NCBI RefSeq assembly: GCF_040954645.1 | Contig: NC_092803.1 | Location: 83,624,417 to 83,688,416 of the forward strand | DNA length: 64,000 nt | From: Diabrotica undecimpunctata | Taxonomy: Eukaryota > Arthropoda > Insecta > Coleoptera > Chrysomelidae | Direction of reading: 5' to 3' | Part shown: positions 37,633 to 49,480 of the stretch, piece by piece | Numbering within the stretch: position 1 is the first letter of the stretch | Layout: each line of letters begins with the position of its first letter | Notes under the pieces: model-generated | What the model saw: only the letters and a program-made list of their open reading frames with translations | Databases searched by the model: none | Told to the model about the DNA's origin: nothing | Program-made: the position numbers and the translations under genes

Positions 37633-40600
37633 TCGAACTCAATTCTTACTCAGATAAAAAAGAACTTCCATATATCGAAATTAAAAATCCTCCCCTTAAA
37701 CTGCTTCTTGATACAGGGGCAACCAAATCATTTCTTAGCCCCGAAATTGCATCCAAATTTTATAAAAATTTTATCAAACATGAACCGTTTGTAGTCAGTT
37801 CAATATTTCAAAACCATTCACAGGAATATTGTGCTGTAATTCCAATCTTCCCAGAATTTAACTCTAATATTAATTTAAAATTCTACCTTTTTAAATTCCA
37901 TAAAACATTTGATGGTCTTATCGGCCTCGATAACTTAAAACTTCTACAAGCACATCTTAATTTCCCAGCATCCACACTAACTACAGCACACTCAGTTCTC
38001 CCAATCTTTTATTATGAAACCAACAAAACACAATTTTATACAATTCAATTGAAACCCAGAACAATCACACAAGTACGACTTCCAGTAAAACAAACAAAAG
38101 GTACCATACTTATACCAAAACAAGAAATACAAGGGACAACTCTAAGAGAAACTCTCAGTGAAGCCTGCAATCATCTAGCCTGGACCGAAATGATCAACAA
38201 TACTGATGAACCTATTCAAGTAGCATTCACCGCTCCTGTTAAAAGCAATCCAATAGATCTTCATGAATATTACCTGTATACCTTGGACATCATTCCAATG
38301 GAAACAGAAACAATAATAGATAGCGATCCTCTCATCAGAACAGATCATCTAAATTCAGAAGAAGAGATGCATATCAGACCCTTATGCAGAAAATTTGCAG
38401 ATATATTCCATAATCCTGATGATACTTTAACATTTACAAATCAAATAAAACACCACATACGAACAACGGATGAAGTCCCAGTTTTCACAAAATCATATCG
38501 ATATCCACACGTACATCGAGAAGAGGTTCAAAAACAGATCACATCAATGCTGGACCAAGGCATCATCAGACCAAGTCAATCACCCTGGTCATCTCCAATT
38601 TGGGTCGTACCAAAAAAACCAGAGGCCTCTGGAAAAATTAAATGGAGAATCGTACTCGATTACAGAAAGATAAATGAGAAGACTATAGACGATAGGTATC
38701 CAATTCCAAATATCACGGACATCCTTGATAAACTCAGACGCTGTCAATACTTTTCCACCCTCGATCTAGCCAGTGGATTTCACCAAATAGAAATGGCTGG
38801 GGAAGATATACAGAAAACAGCATTTAACGTGGAAAATGGCCATTATGAATACCTTAGAATGCCTTTTGGTTTACAGAATGTACCCTCTACATTCCAGAGA
38901 ATAATGGACAATGTGCTTAAAGGACTCATAGGAAAAATCTGCTTGGTATACATGGATAACATAATCGTATACTCAACCCCACTTCAGGAACACATGGTTA
39001 ACCTTAAAAAAATCTTTGAAAGACTACGAGAAACTAGGTTCAAGATACAGATAGACAAATGAGAATTAAAAAAAAAAAAGAAGTTGAATTCTTGGGCCAC
39101 GTCGTAACTCCTGAAGGAATAAAACCAAATCCAATCAAAATTAAAGCCATCATAGACTATTCCATACCAAATACTACCAAGCAGATTAGAGGATTTCTAG
39201 GACTACTTGGATATTACAGAAAGTTCATTAAGGATTTCGCAAAAATAACAAAACCGCTCACCTCATGTTTAAAGAAAGATGCCAAGATAGAACACACAGA
39301 ACAATTCCTAAACTGTATCAAAATCTGCAAGAACCTGTTAACCAACGAACCACTTCTACAATATCCCGATTTTACGAAGCCTTTCAATCTCACCACAGAT
39401 GCAAGCAACTTTGCTATAGGTGCTATCCTGTCACAGGGTCCTGTAGGACAAGACAAACCCATTGCATATGCATCAAGAACACTGAACGAGACCGAGCTTA
39501 AATATTCTACCATCGAAAAGGAAATGCTTGCAATCGTATGGCCTACTAAATATTTTCGACCTTATTTATTTGGAAGGAAGTTTAAAATTCTCTCCGATCA
39601 CCGACCACTTCAATGGCTATTTTTTTTAAAAGATCCGAACTCGAAACTTGTTAGATGGAGACTAAAACTCGAAGAATTCGATTATGAAGTCATATACAAA
39701 AAAGGAAAATCCAATACGAACGCTGATGCATTATCCCGTGTCGAAATCCACACTAAAGAAGTAAGTACCATTGACGAACACGTAGAAGAAATAATCAGTC
39801 TATTATCCAGAAAAGAAGATGACAACATATCTATGATCAACCATCCAAACTCAGCATGCGATCCAGATGAAGAAGATCCTATGGTTAACTTAGACGAAAT
39901 TATCAAAGAAAAACAAACATCCGGCCTAACTGCAGAAGAAATGAAAGTAGTAGACGAACTTCTACAAGAAGAAAACCAAAAGATTTACAGTCAGCCAACA
40001 AAATCGCTAGACCAACAAGACAACAACACAGATGGTATCCAACATTCTACAGAGGAAAACCCAATACTCGGAATTCCAATCAGCAAAAGACCATTGAACT
40101 GTTACAACAACCAAATCATATTCAAATTGGTAAATTACAGTCCTGCAAAACCTATAACAGAACAGTGCTTCCTAACAAAGAAAAGAATGCACGTCCAACT
40201 AGATAAAAACGACATGAAAAATGATATTTTTAATTTCTTCAAGAACTACGTCGATACAAAAAAGAAATATGCCATCCTATTCGAAACTGATGAACTCTAC
40301 CAGTCTGTCTGCAACATACTTCGAGAAACATTCAAGAATTCTGCATTTGATCTTGTAAAATGTAACAATTTACTAAAAGATCAGAAAGACAGAAAACCAT
40401 CGTACAAGACTATCACCAAGGAAATACAAATCATAGAGGAATTAATGAAACAGAAATTCAAATCAGAAAACATTATTACTGGCCAACGTTGAAAAAGGAT
40501 ATAGAAGATTATATTAATCTCTGCGATACTTGTCAAACAAACAAATACAAATACGAAAGTTTATGTTAACTCCAACACCAACGAAACCACTGGAAATTGT

Positions 40601-41254
40601 TCACATAGACACATTTCAAGCAGCAGGACAAAAATTCCTTACCATCATCGACGCATTTTTAAAATACGATCAAGCGTACCCAATAGAAGGATCAAACGCG
40701 ATTAACATCTTAAACGCATTCCTGCTATTCATCACCCACCATGGACTACCACATATGATAATTTCTGATAGTGGATCTGAATTTAAAAATGGACTTGTTT
40801 AAGAATTCGTGGACACTCACAAAATCTTAATCCACTACACAATACCTGATAACCCGCAATCCAATGGAATGATCGAACACTTTCACTCCACAATCATCTT
40901 CGAATATTAAAAGAAAAAAAGAAAACACTTAACATAAAAGACCAGATGCTATACGCCATTATGGCATACAACAATTCTATTCACTCAGCTACCAAACAGA
41001 AGCCCATCAACGTCCTTAATGGTCACATATATGCTCAAGATCCATTCGATATTGACATTAATAGAACACTGATAAATAATTACACACATGAGCACAGATT
41101 GAAAACAAAAGAGATCTATAAAGAAATAAATAAGAAATTGCAAGAGAGCAAACAGAAAAACATTGAAAAGATAAACGAAAAACGACACTCTCCGATAACA
41201 TATAAACCCAGCACGAAAATATACACTCGAAAAACAGTAAAACGAAACACTTAA
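37623..41254 (+). pseudogene. Provirus pol (protease, reverse transcriptase, RNase H, integrase), disrupted
   Basis: Protease carries LLLDTGATKSF (about 37,700). The reverse transcriptase runs from about 38.3 to 39.1 kb with IVLDYRKIN, YFSTLDLASGFHQI and MPFGLQNVPSTF. Its catalytic box is YMDN (38,949-38,960) where YxDD is required. A TGA at 39,060 and a change of frame across a 12-A run (39,069-39,079) interrupt it, and the next frame (39,059-40,492) carries the rest plus RNase H (TDASNFAIGAIL, NADALSR). The integrase zinc segment falls in a shifted frame near 40.49 kb. The DDE residues remain (VHIDTF, ISDSGSEF, NGMIEH), but stops at about 40,800 and 40,908 cut the core. The end lies at 41,254. 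Confidence 0.88.
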
Positions 41255-41264
41255 TAAGAAAATA

Positions 41265-42119
41265 ATGAACGACTATAACGAGACAGTGACACTACTAACC
41301 CACAATCAAGAGATAATAGCCGCAGAAACCAACAAAATCCGAACAGACTTAAACCAATTCGTCTTTGATTTGAACCATTACATGCAAGTTCGAAACGTTT
41401 TAGACCAGATGAATTTAGCCTTACAAACCATTATACAAATATTAGATGACCTACAGACAGCAATCACATTCGCAAAAATCAAAACTCTTCATAATGGACT
41501 TATAAAATCAGACGAAATAAGATGGGCCATCCAGAAAATGCTAGAACATCATCCAGCTTCTCAGCTACCATACCTCGAAGAAGAGGACCTGATGAGATAT
41601 TACGAGATAGTAGAAGTAGATGGTTACTACTCCAATCACTCTCTAGTCTTTATCTTACATTTTCCCATTCTTTATTCCAAAGTATTCACATATTTTCATC
41701 TATATTCACTTCCAACCATAAATAACACAATAATTATTCCACCTGGACCATATTTAGCTTCTAACTCAGAACTTTTTCAATACATGGACCTACCATGCAG
41801 AAAGAGTGAACCAAAGAAATTCATTTGTCCAGAGAAGTTCCCGCAAGAAAATACAGAAACTGACGACTGCATCAATCAAATCCTAAAATTATCCAAAGAT
41901 GCCGCCCAATGTCAAAACGTGCCGATCACAATTAGCAGAACAATTATCCCAAAAGTATCGGAAGCTCACTATATTGCTGTTTTCTCAAAAGCTACTAAAA
42001 TCTCCACCCACTACCATCCCTCACAAAACCTACCAAGGGGATGGAGAAATTACGGTGCAGTAACCCCGGAGGTCAGCAAACCCAATCAACAGTTTTGTCA
42101 GCATTTAATTTTTATATAA
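41265..42119 (+). pseudogene. Provirus env-like frame, N-terminally truncated
   Basis: A 284-codon open frame downstream of pol, ending in the 3' LTR as errantivirus env genes do. It shows a helical segment with ITFAKIKTLHNGLI, a hydrophobic stretch (about residues 126-155, LVFILHFPILYSKVF), and paired cysteines further on (LPCRKSE, KFICPEK, DDCINQI, AAQCQNV). There is no signal peptide, no furin-like site and none of the expected N-terminal half, and only 10 bases separate it from the pol end. A deletion has therefore removed the gene start. Its last 24 codons are LTR-derived. Assignment rests on position plus the ITFAK..TLHNG and Cys pattern. Confidence 0.65.
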
Positions 42120-42238
42120 AAGAAATAGTATTGTAATTAAATTCAGTTATTTTCAATCAATAAAGCGGTGCAGTATAGTTGTAAAAGTTAATAAAGGGTC
42201 TTTTTAAAAAGTACCTTAGCGAGTTTAAACCTTTAAGT
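42048..42238 (+). repeat. 3' LTR of the provirus
   Basis: 191 bp, same ends as the 5' LTR, with about eight substitutions. Followed directly by the TGTT duplication at 42,239-42,242. Confidence 0.93.
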
Positions 42239-42690
42239 TGTTTGACACGTATCGCCGTCTTGTTGAAACCACATATCGTTGGAGTCACATCCAATTCAGG
42301 CTAAAAGAAGTTGGTAATCATTGACCTATAGCGCTCGCCGTTGACGGTGCTGGCCTGACCAACGTCATTATCAAAGAAGTATGGACCGATGAAACCACTA
42401 ACGCAAAATCGACACCAACCAGTGACTATTTCGGGATGCATTGGACACTCTTGGATCCTATCTGGATTGATACCGTCCCAAATACGACAATCCTGTTTAT
42501 TAACGTACCCATGCAACCAAAAATGAGTCTCATCGCTGAATACGATTTTTCGATGAAAGTTAGGGTCAGTCAGAATCAGTGGACTCACATTTATCCATCA
42601 CACCTCGAACAGTACTTTCGGTATGACGATTATGACGACCGTAAAATAGGCGAACACCCATTTTGTTAAAACAATTTATTCGCTTTATTC
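42239..42690 (-). pseudogene. Mariner-type transposase, N-terminal and central piece (split by the provirus)
   Basis: On the minus strand from about 42,690: a short helix-turn-helix remnant (GRHNRHTESTVRGVMDKCES), then a direct jump to SPLILTDPNFHRKIVFSDETHFWLHGYVNKQ with the first catalytic Asp (FSDETHF). CVSGFIGPYFFDNDVGQ and ERYRSMITNFF follow. After a stop at 42,301, another frame gives DMWFQQDG with the second catalytic Asp, then runs into the provirus target site. The stretch between DNA-binding and catalytic domains is deleted. It is collinear with 35,720-36,037, so removing provirus and one TGTT restores continuity. Confidence 0.85.
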
Positions 42691-42846
42691 ATCCATATTA
42701 TATGGTTTGGCAAAAAAGACTGAATAGATGACATCTAATTTGACAGTTGTACCTTCAACAATGTGGCCGCTACCAACTGTCAAAGTTCGGAAGACCCTAT
42801 TGGAGGAACCGAGTATTTTTGAAATTATATAAAATACTGTACTTAC

Positions 42847-42984
42847 TTGGGAGCCATATCAGCGTATCTGTTATCAGGGGGTTGAGATCCGGCAGCATAT
42901 TCTCTAGTAACCACTTCTCCCATCTGATGACGATCCTCAGGCCGCTTTCCTTTCTTCTTCTTTTTTCCACGCTTACTCCCTCGA
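42847..42984 (-). CDS. Prominin-like gene, exon encoding the Lys-rich juxtamembrane and tail segment
   Basis: Minus-strand exon of 138 nt, acceptor GTTTTAG| at 42,985 and donor |GTAAGT at 42,846. It begins with the last base of a split Ser codon and ends with two bases of a Lys codon, matching its neighbours on both sides. It encodes RGSKRGKKKKKGKRPEDRHQ, then MGEVVTREYAAGSQPPDNRY, then ADMAP. The poly-Lys run just after the membrane helix region suggests contact with acidic lipids. The intervening introns are 1.3 kb upstream and 8.3 kb downstream. The downstream intron contains the mariner piece, the provirus and the SINE. Confidence 0.78.
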
Positions 42985-44316
42985 CTAAAACGTTTCCAAA
43001 ATATAGATCATAATGCAGACACGGCAATTTTGAACAAATACGAATTTAGAATGCATTGGAAAATACTGCATGAAAATCATAAAATCATATATATTACTAA
43101 TTTTACTAATGTTTATTATAATTTTACTTCACATCGACCCTGTTAGTGTCTTTACTCCATCGTTTTCTTTTTCTGGCGTAATAACTAACTTGTTCAATAC
43201 TACCAGCCACTTCTTTTAAATGTTTCACAATTCCATTGTATCTTTTTATGACACTCTATTTGTTTTACCTATCTCTTTATCATCTTGCTTATTTAATCCT
43301 AAGCTAGAAAAATTCTGTATATTTTTCTACTTGATCTTTGTTCTGCATTCTACTAAAAACGCTTTTAAATCTCATGTTGTATCCTCAATTGATTCTAAAG
43401 TTGGGTTAACAAATTCACCATCACCTAAATCAATTTGAGAAACAATTATAAACAAAATAAAACCAGATCAAGCGTTATTAAAAACACAATATTCTAATCA
43501 AAAAGTAGAAAAATAAAATTTTTAAGACATTTACAAAAGCACAGTACACTAAAAAATGGACAAAGTTTTTGGTAAGATTGATGCCACAGTTTATTTGATT
43601 CTTAGAAATCACTCTTCATTAATGCATGTCTTACTTGCTTTATAGCGTCAAACGCCATTTTTTAACTAATTAATAATTGATATAATCTTGGGCCTTTACT
43701 TTGGGATTTTTAACATTTTGATAGATTACTGATCAATAGAAGGATTGCAAAACCCTTAATGAGCTGAGTATGTCAATATAATAAACATTACAAAATATTA
43801 ATTCTGCTTGAATATTGTCACCATATCCTTTGTAGTATATTTGCTTCTTTTTCTGGTCTTTTTCTTTAACTAAAAGGTTTCTTGTACTGAAGTATTCTTA
43901 AGATTTTCTGTAGATTGGATTTATTCAGATATTACTGATTAGTATTTTTAACGACATCATACATAGCTTTATTTGGAAGATATTATCACAGCAAGATATG
44001 TAGGACAGCATCATTTGTGAGGCAAAGTCAGCCTATCGTTTATCTTTCTGTCACATATTTTTAACTTTTAATTTTTGGCACTCATCTTCAATTCTAATTA
44101 TTTTTTAAGGCCAGATTGGATATTTCTTATGTGTCCTTCAAGTTTGGTATACAACAATAGAGAATAAGTTTAAATTGGATGGAAGATTTCAAACAAGCCA
44201 AATTAGTGCTTCAACGCCACCAACGGTTTACCTTACACAAGAGCCAGACATTAATTAATATTACGCTACATGTTAAGACATAAACACCATAGCTACCGTG
44301 CAAGACACACACTTAC
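42985..44316. other. Intron of the prominin-like gene; no other gene
   Basis: AT-rich intron sequence. The 72-codon plus-strand frame at 43,220-43,438 has no recognisable motif. No repeat stands out. Confidence 0.55.
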
Positions 44317-44370
44317 CTGTTCAAGGGAACGCTGTCCCCACGGTCAGCATAGGCGTCGTATAAGTATTCG
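44317..44370 (-). CDS. Prominin-like gene, 54-nt micro-exon
   Basis: Minus-strand exon with acceptor TGTTGCAG| and donor CAG|GTAAGT. It starts with the third base of a Thr codon and ends with two bases of a Ser codon, so it fits between the 54,267 and 42,847 exons. It encodes EYLYDAYADRGDSVPLN. In vertebrate prominins the last helix is followed after a short basic stretch by an acidic Tyr motif of the form ..E.VYDD. The EYLYDAY here occupies the same place, a possible tyrosine-phosphorylation site. Too short for any gene finder working on open frames alone. Confidence 0.75.
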
Positions 44371-45459
44371 CTGCAACACGACATACAAATACAAATTTTA
44401 AGTTAAAATCATAAAATCATAAGATATTTATATAAGTTGTAATTTTAAGTTATGTTACGTTAGATGTGGTAATTTTTTATATGTTCATTCTAAAGGGAGG
44501 GATTGTCAAAACGTTAAATAAAACATGTTTATCAACTAATTTTGGTTTCCTCCATGTGTTCTACATTTAATACTCTACTGCTAGCTCTTCTAATTCCAGA
44601 ACTTACATAGTCGAAAACGGACAAATATCCATTTAATACATTAACCGTTGTAAATTATTAACAATCTGATTTTCTGTATGTAACGCTTCAAAATTAATTT
44701 TAATTTATCAATATCTATATATTTTTCCTGTTTTGTTAAAGTTCCCCAATATAAATACATTTTTGTAAATCTTTTCTCTTCCTCCAAAATGTTTTAATAA
44801 AACAATTGAAGCTTTTCCTCGCAGCCATAGAACTTTTTTCATTTTGTATATGATTTACCAATTTACTAATACAATTTAAGAACAGTTTTTTCGGAACTTT
44901 AAAGAAGCGGTTTTCTACCAGAAATATAGAAAGTAATACAAAGTTCTAGCCTCTAGTTTCTTTCTACGAGCTATTTTCGACTTAGCGAAAACATGACCAC
45001 AATGCGTTGAATTGCCTTTGTATAACGCATGAATGCATACACCGAAAGATCGTGTACTTGCATCTCAAAAACCATGAAATTCAATTTTTTAAATGGATTC
45101 TAGCAATAAGTATTTGGGAATTTCTAAACTATCAGGACGGGAGATTTGATCTAAAAAACTTTCTTATTCATTTAAAACACCTCGTGAATGATTTCTGTAT
45201 CCCAATCTAGTTTTTACTCATAGCTTTTGCATTATGATTTTTTTTGATGATGATAGAATAAAGCTGAGGTTCTTTTTGTAAGTGAGTTGTTAGAAGAAAT
45301 TTAAGGAACTTAAATAATCAATACATGTTTTAAGATTATCATTTGGACCCTAAAACCTTATTGGGCGAGACATTAAAATTTAAGTCACATCCGAGAATTT
45401 TTTTGTTGAATTTTATCTAAGAATTCTTGCGAATTCGAATAGCACCTTATTCTTCTTTA
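44371..45459. other. Intron; no other gene
   Basis: AT-rich intron sequence with no supported feature. The 67-codon frame at 45,007 has no motif. Confidence 0.5.
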
Positions 45460-45770
45460 GCTGTCGTCTCTAATGGAGGTTGGCGATGACTTCTGCAAAT
45501 TTGTCCCTATCCTGTACTTTTCTTATTAGGGTTTGGAGTTATATTTCTGTCCAATCATTGATGTTACGCAGCAGTCATTTATCGTCTGCCAGGACCGCGC
45601 TTTCCTTCTATATTTCTTTCCGTTATAAGTTGAATGAAGTTCATGTCTGAATATGTACAAGATAATCTATATTCATACGTCTTAAAACTTTTTCATTTCT
45701 AACATGGTAGGTCCACGGAATGTTTTGAATGCCGCGGAAGATCTCGAAAGTTTTATAGGTAGCTAAGTAA
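45460..45770 (-). pseudogene. RTE-type LINE 3' relic
   Basis: Minus-strand pieces: IPWTYHVRNEKVLRRMN (about 45,720), then a degraded middle with GRRE-like and NINDWTEI segments, then VQDRDKFAEVIANLH near 45,480. This is the same order as the end of RTE polyproteins elsewhere in the window. Several stops and frame changes. It lies in the 9.9-kb intron of the prominin-like gene, sense to it. Confidence 0.65.
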
Positions 45771-47103
45771 GTTAAACTTAAAATTTGAAACATCAAGTAC
45801 TAAGCAAATAATCAGAAAGTTTTTAATTGCAATATGTTCAATGTATAATGACGATCGTTCAAGGTATAAATTGTAGATTTCTCAAAACCTGTCGTCACCA
45901 TACATTAAACAGATTGTGAATACAGACGTTCTTACTGTTTTTATCTTAGTATATAAAGATTAAGTGATTGAAAAACTACAAAATTAGCACTTAATGATTT
46001 TGCTACCTCAAAAAACAAAAATTTTATCATATTATTTAGTTTTTTTCTTAGGTGGAACATATGTGAGCGTCTCTTCGAATAGAAACAGGCTTCCACATCG
46101 CCAGTCCGTTCACCTCTTAAAATGTTTCTTTAACAATGTGGTGGTTTGGTCCCAACTAGAGAAAAAACAAAATTGGACATTCTACTAACCCGCTGATATA
46201 GGAGACAATAAAACTATTGCCAAGTAAATAAATTCGGTGCAGTATTTTAGACATAATCAAAAATGTTTTCGATTGAATTTCCTTGATTTTATCGGATGTT
46301 GAAGTTCTTTATGATTTAAATATTCCATAGTAAAGGTCCAAAATATATTGTATTGTTCACTTGAAATATCTACTTTGGTCACTTTATAGCAAAAAGTTAT
46401 TGATATATAATACCAGGCAAATGGTTTAGTTCTTTGCTTCTAGTTCTTGTTTTACTTTCTAGTAGGACTAAAAATATACAGTGCGTTAATTTGAAGATGA
46501 TACATGGGATACGTGTGATTAAATGTTTGCACCTTCAGATCGGCGTGAATTATATTTTAAAAATTATTTGAAATATTCCCATAGTTAAAAGAAATATTTA
46601 TATCATTGAAAATTGTCGAAGGTACAAAGTACCATATTTTTTTTAATATTCATCACGTAAAAACATCAAATGTGTAAATAAAATTACATTACTTATCTCA
46701 TTTATTACAAGTATTCGTTGTAGTTCTTTAGCCACAATGCCCCTCTGTTAGGTTTTTCAACTTTAATTTTTCTTTGAAAAATTAGTTGATAAAGATTATT
46801 ATTTATTTTTTCATGCTTATCCATGTGAACTGCTTGTTTTTCATGCAGTCACATGCATGGTTGCATGCAAATGTATGTAAATATTATTAGTTAGAATATG
46901 TCACTTAATAAATGTCTTTAATTTCATCTCCTGAAAACTGCAGTCGATGACTGCATGCTGAAGCATATCCTGAAGAAGCAAATAAATTTTGCTAAAGCTA
47001 GATAAAGAACAAAGAGTTTCACTTTCCTGCCCTATTAATGACTGCAACCCCAAAATAAAACTTTATTTTACATAACGTGTCAGTCAATAATACCTAACTA
47101 CTT
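45771..47103. other. Intron; no other gene
   Basis: Near 46,830-46,870 there are clustered cat/gcat repeats (catgcagtcacatgcatggttgcatgc). Otherwise AT-rich with no supported feature. Confidence 0.5.
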
Positions 47104-47187
<84 letters not shown>

Positions 47188-47190
47188 TAT
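47104..47190. repeat. (TA)n microsatellite
   Basis: About 87 bp of TA units interrupted by tacata near 47,112 and tgtata near 47,167. Confidence 0.96.
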
Positions 47191-47947
47191 CGTAAATATG
47201 GTCTCTGAACTTGGGGGACTGGTTTTAGTTCCTTTATCTACAGATTCATCAGTGCTGTCGCATTCAACACTTACCTATACTATTTCATGCCTATTTGAAA
47301 AATAAACGCACGCACTTTACTAGACATCTCTACAATGACTTAGTTTATTTAATTCTTTATAAAGAATAGAATAATTATTATATATCAAAGATCATAAGAA
47401 TTTCATAACATAATTCTTTGTCTTGTAATATGATACGAATTACTGTTAAAAATCAATATTTTAACTGTTTATGTATCTTTGATGTTTATGTACAGATCCA
47501 GTATGAAAAATTATAAAGGAAAGGTTCTATAGAGAAGCAACAACCTGAATCATACTCTGTATAGAAGCTAGATGTATCCAGAGTCTCATCAATGGCAATC
47601 TCTTTTCGATGTAATTATTTCTTCTACAGGTGCCTATCTTTTAGGTCCATTTCTTGATGCGATCTCTGAGGAGAACGAAGAAGAAATTTAAACCTTAGTT
47701 ATATACTAGTAACAACATTGTAAGTCTGTACTATCATAATAAAATACATAAAAAAAATACAAACATTGCAAAAAAATTATGTTACTTAGTTTAACAAGCG
47801 AATTTAGTATGTTGACTAGTAAAATCTCTTAATTCAGTTTCTCTGAATGGTTCACTGATTTTTCTAGAGTGTCATGGGCAAAACCTTCGTAATTGAAAAA
47901 GTAGTTAATTTGACTTACACCACTATGTTTCTCAGCTCTTCAATTAA

Positions 47948-48480
47948 GTGTCAAATTTAGATATATACGCAGGGAAGCAGCCAGTACCTTTTGCAATTAG
48001 TAATAAAACTGAAGACTTGGTACTCAGGCTTCGTGCTTCAATATTAGGATCAGCTTGCAATTTAACATTTAATAATTGGTCTACCACCATACTTCTTGTT
48101 AATAAACTTTTAGAAGAGCATAACATAACTGTAGTTGCTACCATAAGAAAAAACAGAAAAGAAAACTCCACCGGAATTTTTAAACGGTAAATTGCGACCA
48201 GTGAATTCTTCAATGTTTTCAAGGTTTTGGGAAAAATATTACCGTAGTATCACATATTCCAAAAAAAAGCAATGTGGTTCTTGCTATCTCCTCTCTACAT
48301 ATAAAATAAAACCAATGCAAAATATGCACTTAAAACGAGAAACGCGTGCTATTACATGGAAGGCGCTACTACCATCGAAATCAAAAAACAAGATATTGTT
48401 GCAAAAAATGTAGAAAATGGCTTTGCCTGGAACATATGTCAAGATTATGTTATGTACATAAAATTTTGAACATTGAGAGA
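47948..48480 (+). pseudogene. piggyBac-type transposase, C-terminal relic
   Basis: An 80-codon frame (47,948-48,190) reads LDIYAGKQPVPFAI, then CNLTFNNWSTTILLVNKLLE and ITVVATIRKNRKE. This is the core region around the DNW motif of piggyBac transposases, with the second catalytic Asp replaced by Asn (NNW). Frameshifts lead to KKKQCGSCYLLST. A short frame at 48,346-48,470 gives the C-terminal cysteine-rich finger: KTRYCCKKCRKWLCLEHMSR. The segment between, with the third catalytic Asp, is deleted. It lies antisense in the prominin-like intron. Confidence 0.8.
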
Positions 48481-48839
48481 CATATCCAAAAATTTACCAT
48501 TGTTGTCTTTTTTGAGGTTTGCTTGTATCAGTTCCAAATAAAGAATTGTTGTTTGTTTATGTTGATGTATAAACTAAAATAAAACCAATGCAAAACATGC
48601 ACTTAAAACGAGAAACGCGTGCTATTACATAGAAGGCGCTACTACCATCGAAATCAAAAAACTAGATATGGTTGCAAAAAATGTAGAAAATGGCTTTACC
48701 TGGAACAGGTGTCAAGATTATGTTAGGTACATAAAATTTTGAACATTGAGAGACATATCCAAAAATTTACCATTGTTGTCTTTTTTGAGGTTTGCTTGTA
48801 TCAGTTCCAAATAAAGAATTGTTGTTTGTTTATGTTGAT
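48303..48839. repeat. 273-bp tandem duplication of the piggyBac 3' end
   Basis: Copy 1 starts aaaataaaaccaatgc at 48,303 and copy 2 at 48,576. They differ at roughly ten positions over the unit, including the cysteine-finger codons. Copy 2 has lost an ATGG and a stop arrangement (catggaaggc to catagaaggc). A head-to-tail duplication, younger than the internal deletion. Confidence 0.93.
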
Positions 48840-48974
48840 AAAATATGTTTTATGTTATAAAAGAAGATAGACAAATGTAAATACATAATATGTGTCTCTT
48901 AGACACCACCTGTTCTTTTGTGTAAAATAAATTCAACCGTACCGTAAAGGGTTAATATTATTACCCCGTACCCG

Positions 48975-49480
48975 TAAGTTTATTGTAATGTTGGCGTTTA
49001 TGTTGGTGTTCTTACTAATGAACATTATTTTTTTTCTTCTTACAATTTAGTGTTAGGCCGTACGTGTAGCATGTTTCTACAACATTATCATTTATCATTG
49101 GGACTCCCTGCGCACTATCTGCTAACAATACGGTGTCGTCTGCATATCTAATATTGTTTTATAAGATGGCCATTTACTGCAATACCATCTTTTGCGTCGT
49201 CCAAAGCTGCTCTAAAGATGTTTTTAGAATATATTCTTTTTAGAATAGCACTGTTGCTTTTTTTTAGATATAAGTTCGAGATTAGTCAGATATTCTTACT
49301 ATCGAGTACTGATGTTTTTAGGATATCGATTAGTTTTCCATGTGATAATTTGTCAAATGCCATCTTGAACTCAATGAAACATGCATACACATCGCAGTTA
49401 ACATCACTGTCTCTCTGTATTAGAACTTGCAAACTGAAAAGTGCTCTGAAACCAAATTGAACCTCACTTAGGTGTTATTA
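48975..49480 (-). pseudogene. RTE-type LINE reverse transcriptase relic
   Basis: Minus-strand pieces in order: an EVQFGF..LFSLQVLIQRDSD stretch (about 49,470-49,410), then CDVYACFIEFKMAFDKLSH (RT box with the FD pair, about 49,395-49,345). Next are the palm segment FRAALDDAKDGIAVN (about 49,200) and a shifted YADDTVLL-equivalent (about 49,140). Many stops. It resembles the 15.1-15.7 kb element but is far older. Confidence 0.65.

Larger units (their letters stand above)
36038..42238 (+). mobile_element. Errantivirus-type Ty3/gypsy provirus (endogenous insect retroelement), defective
   Basis: A 6.2-kb element bounded by two 191-bp LTRs and a 4-bp TGTT duplication (36,034-36,037 and 42,239-42,242). 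The LTRs start AATT and end AAGT and lack TG..CA, as in the gypsy/errantivirus group. The internal order is leader, gag, protease, reverse transcriptase, RNase H, integrase, and an env-like third frame ending inside the 3' LTR. A purine tract (about 42,034-42,047) precedes the 3' LTR. It is defective: two stops in gag; stops, frameshifts and an altered catalytic box in pol; and a truncated env-like frame. The LTRs differ at only about eight positions, so insertion was fairly recent relative to other elements here. Confidence 0.93.

Noticed and set aside
43220..43438. 72-codon hydrophobic frame in the prominin-like intron
   Set aside because: T-rich sequence gives Phe/Leu/Ser-rich frames by chance; no splice or domain support.
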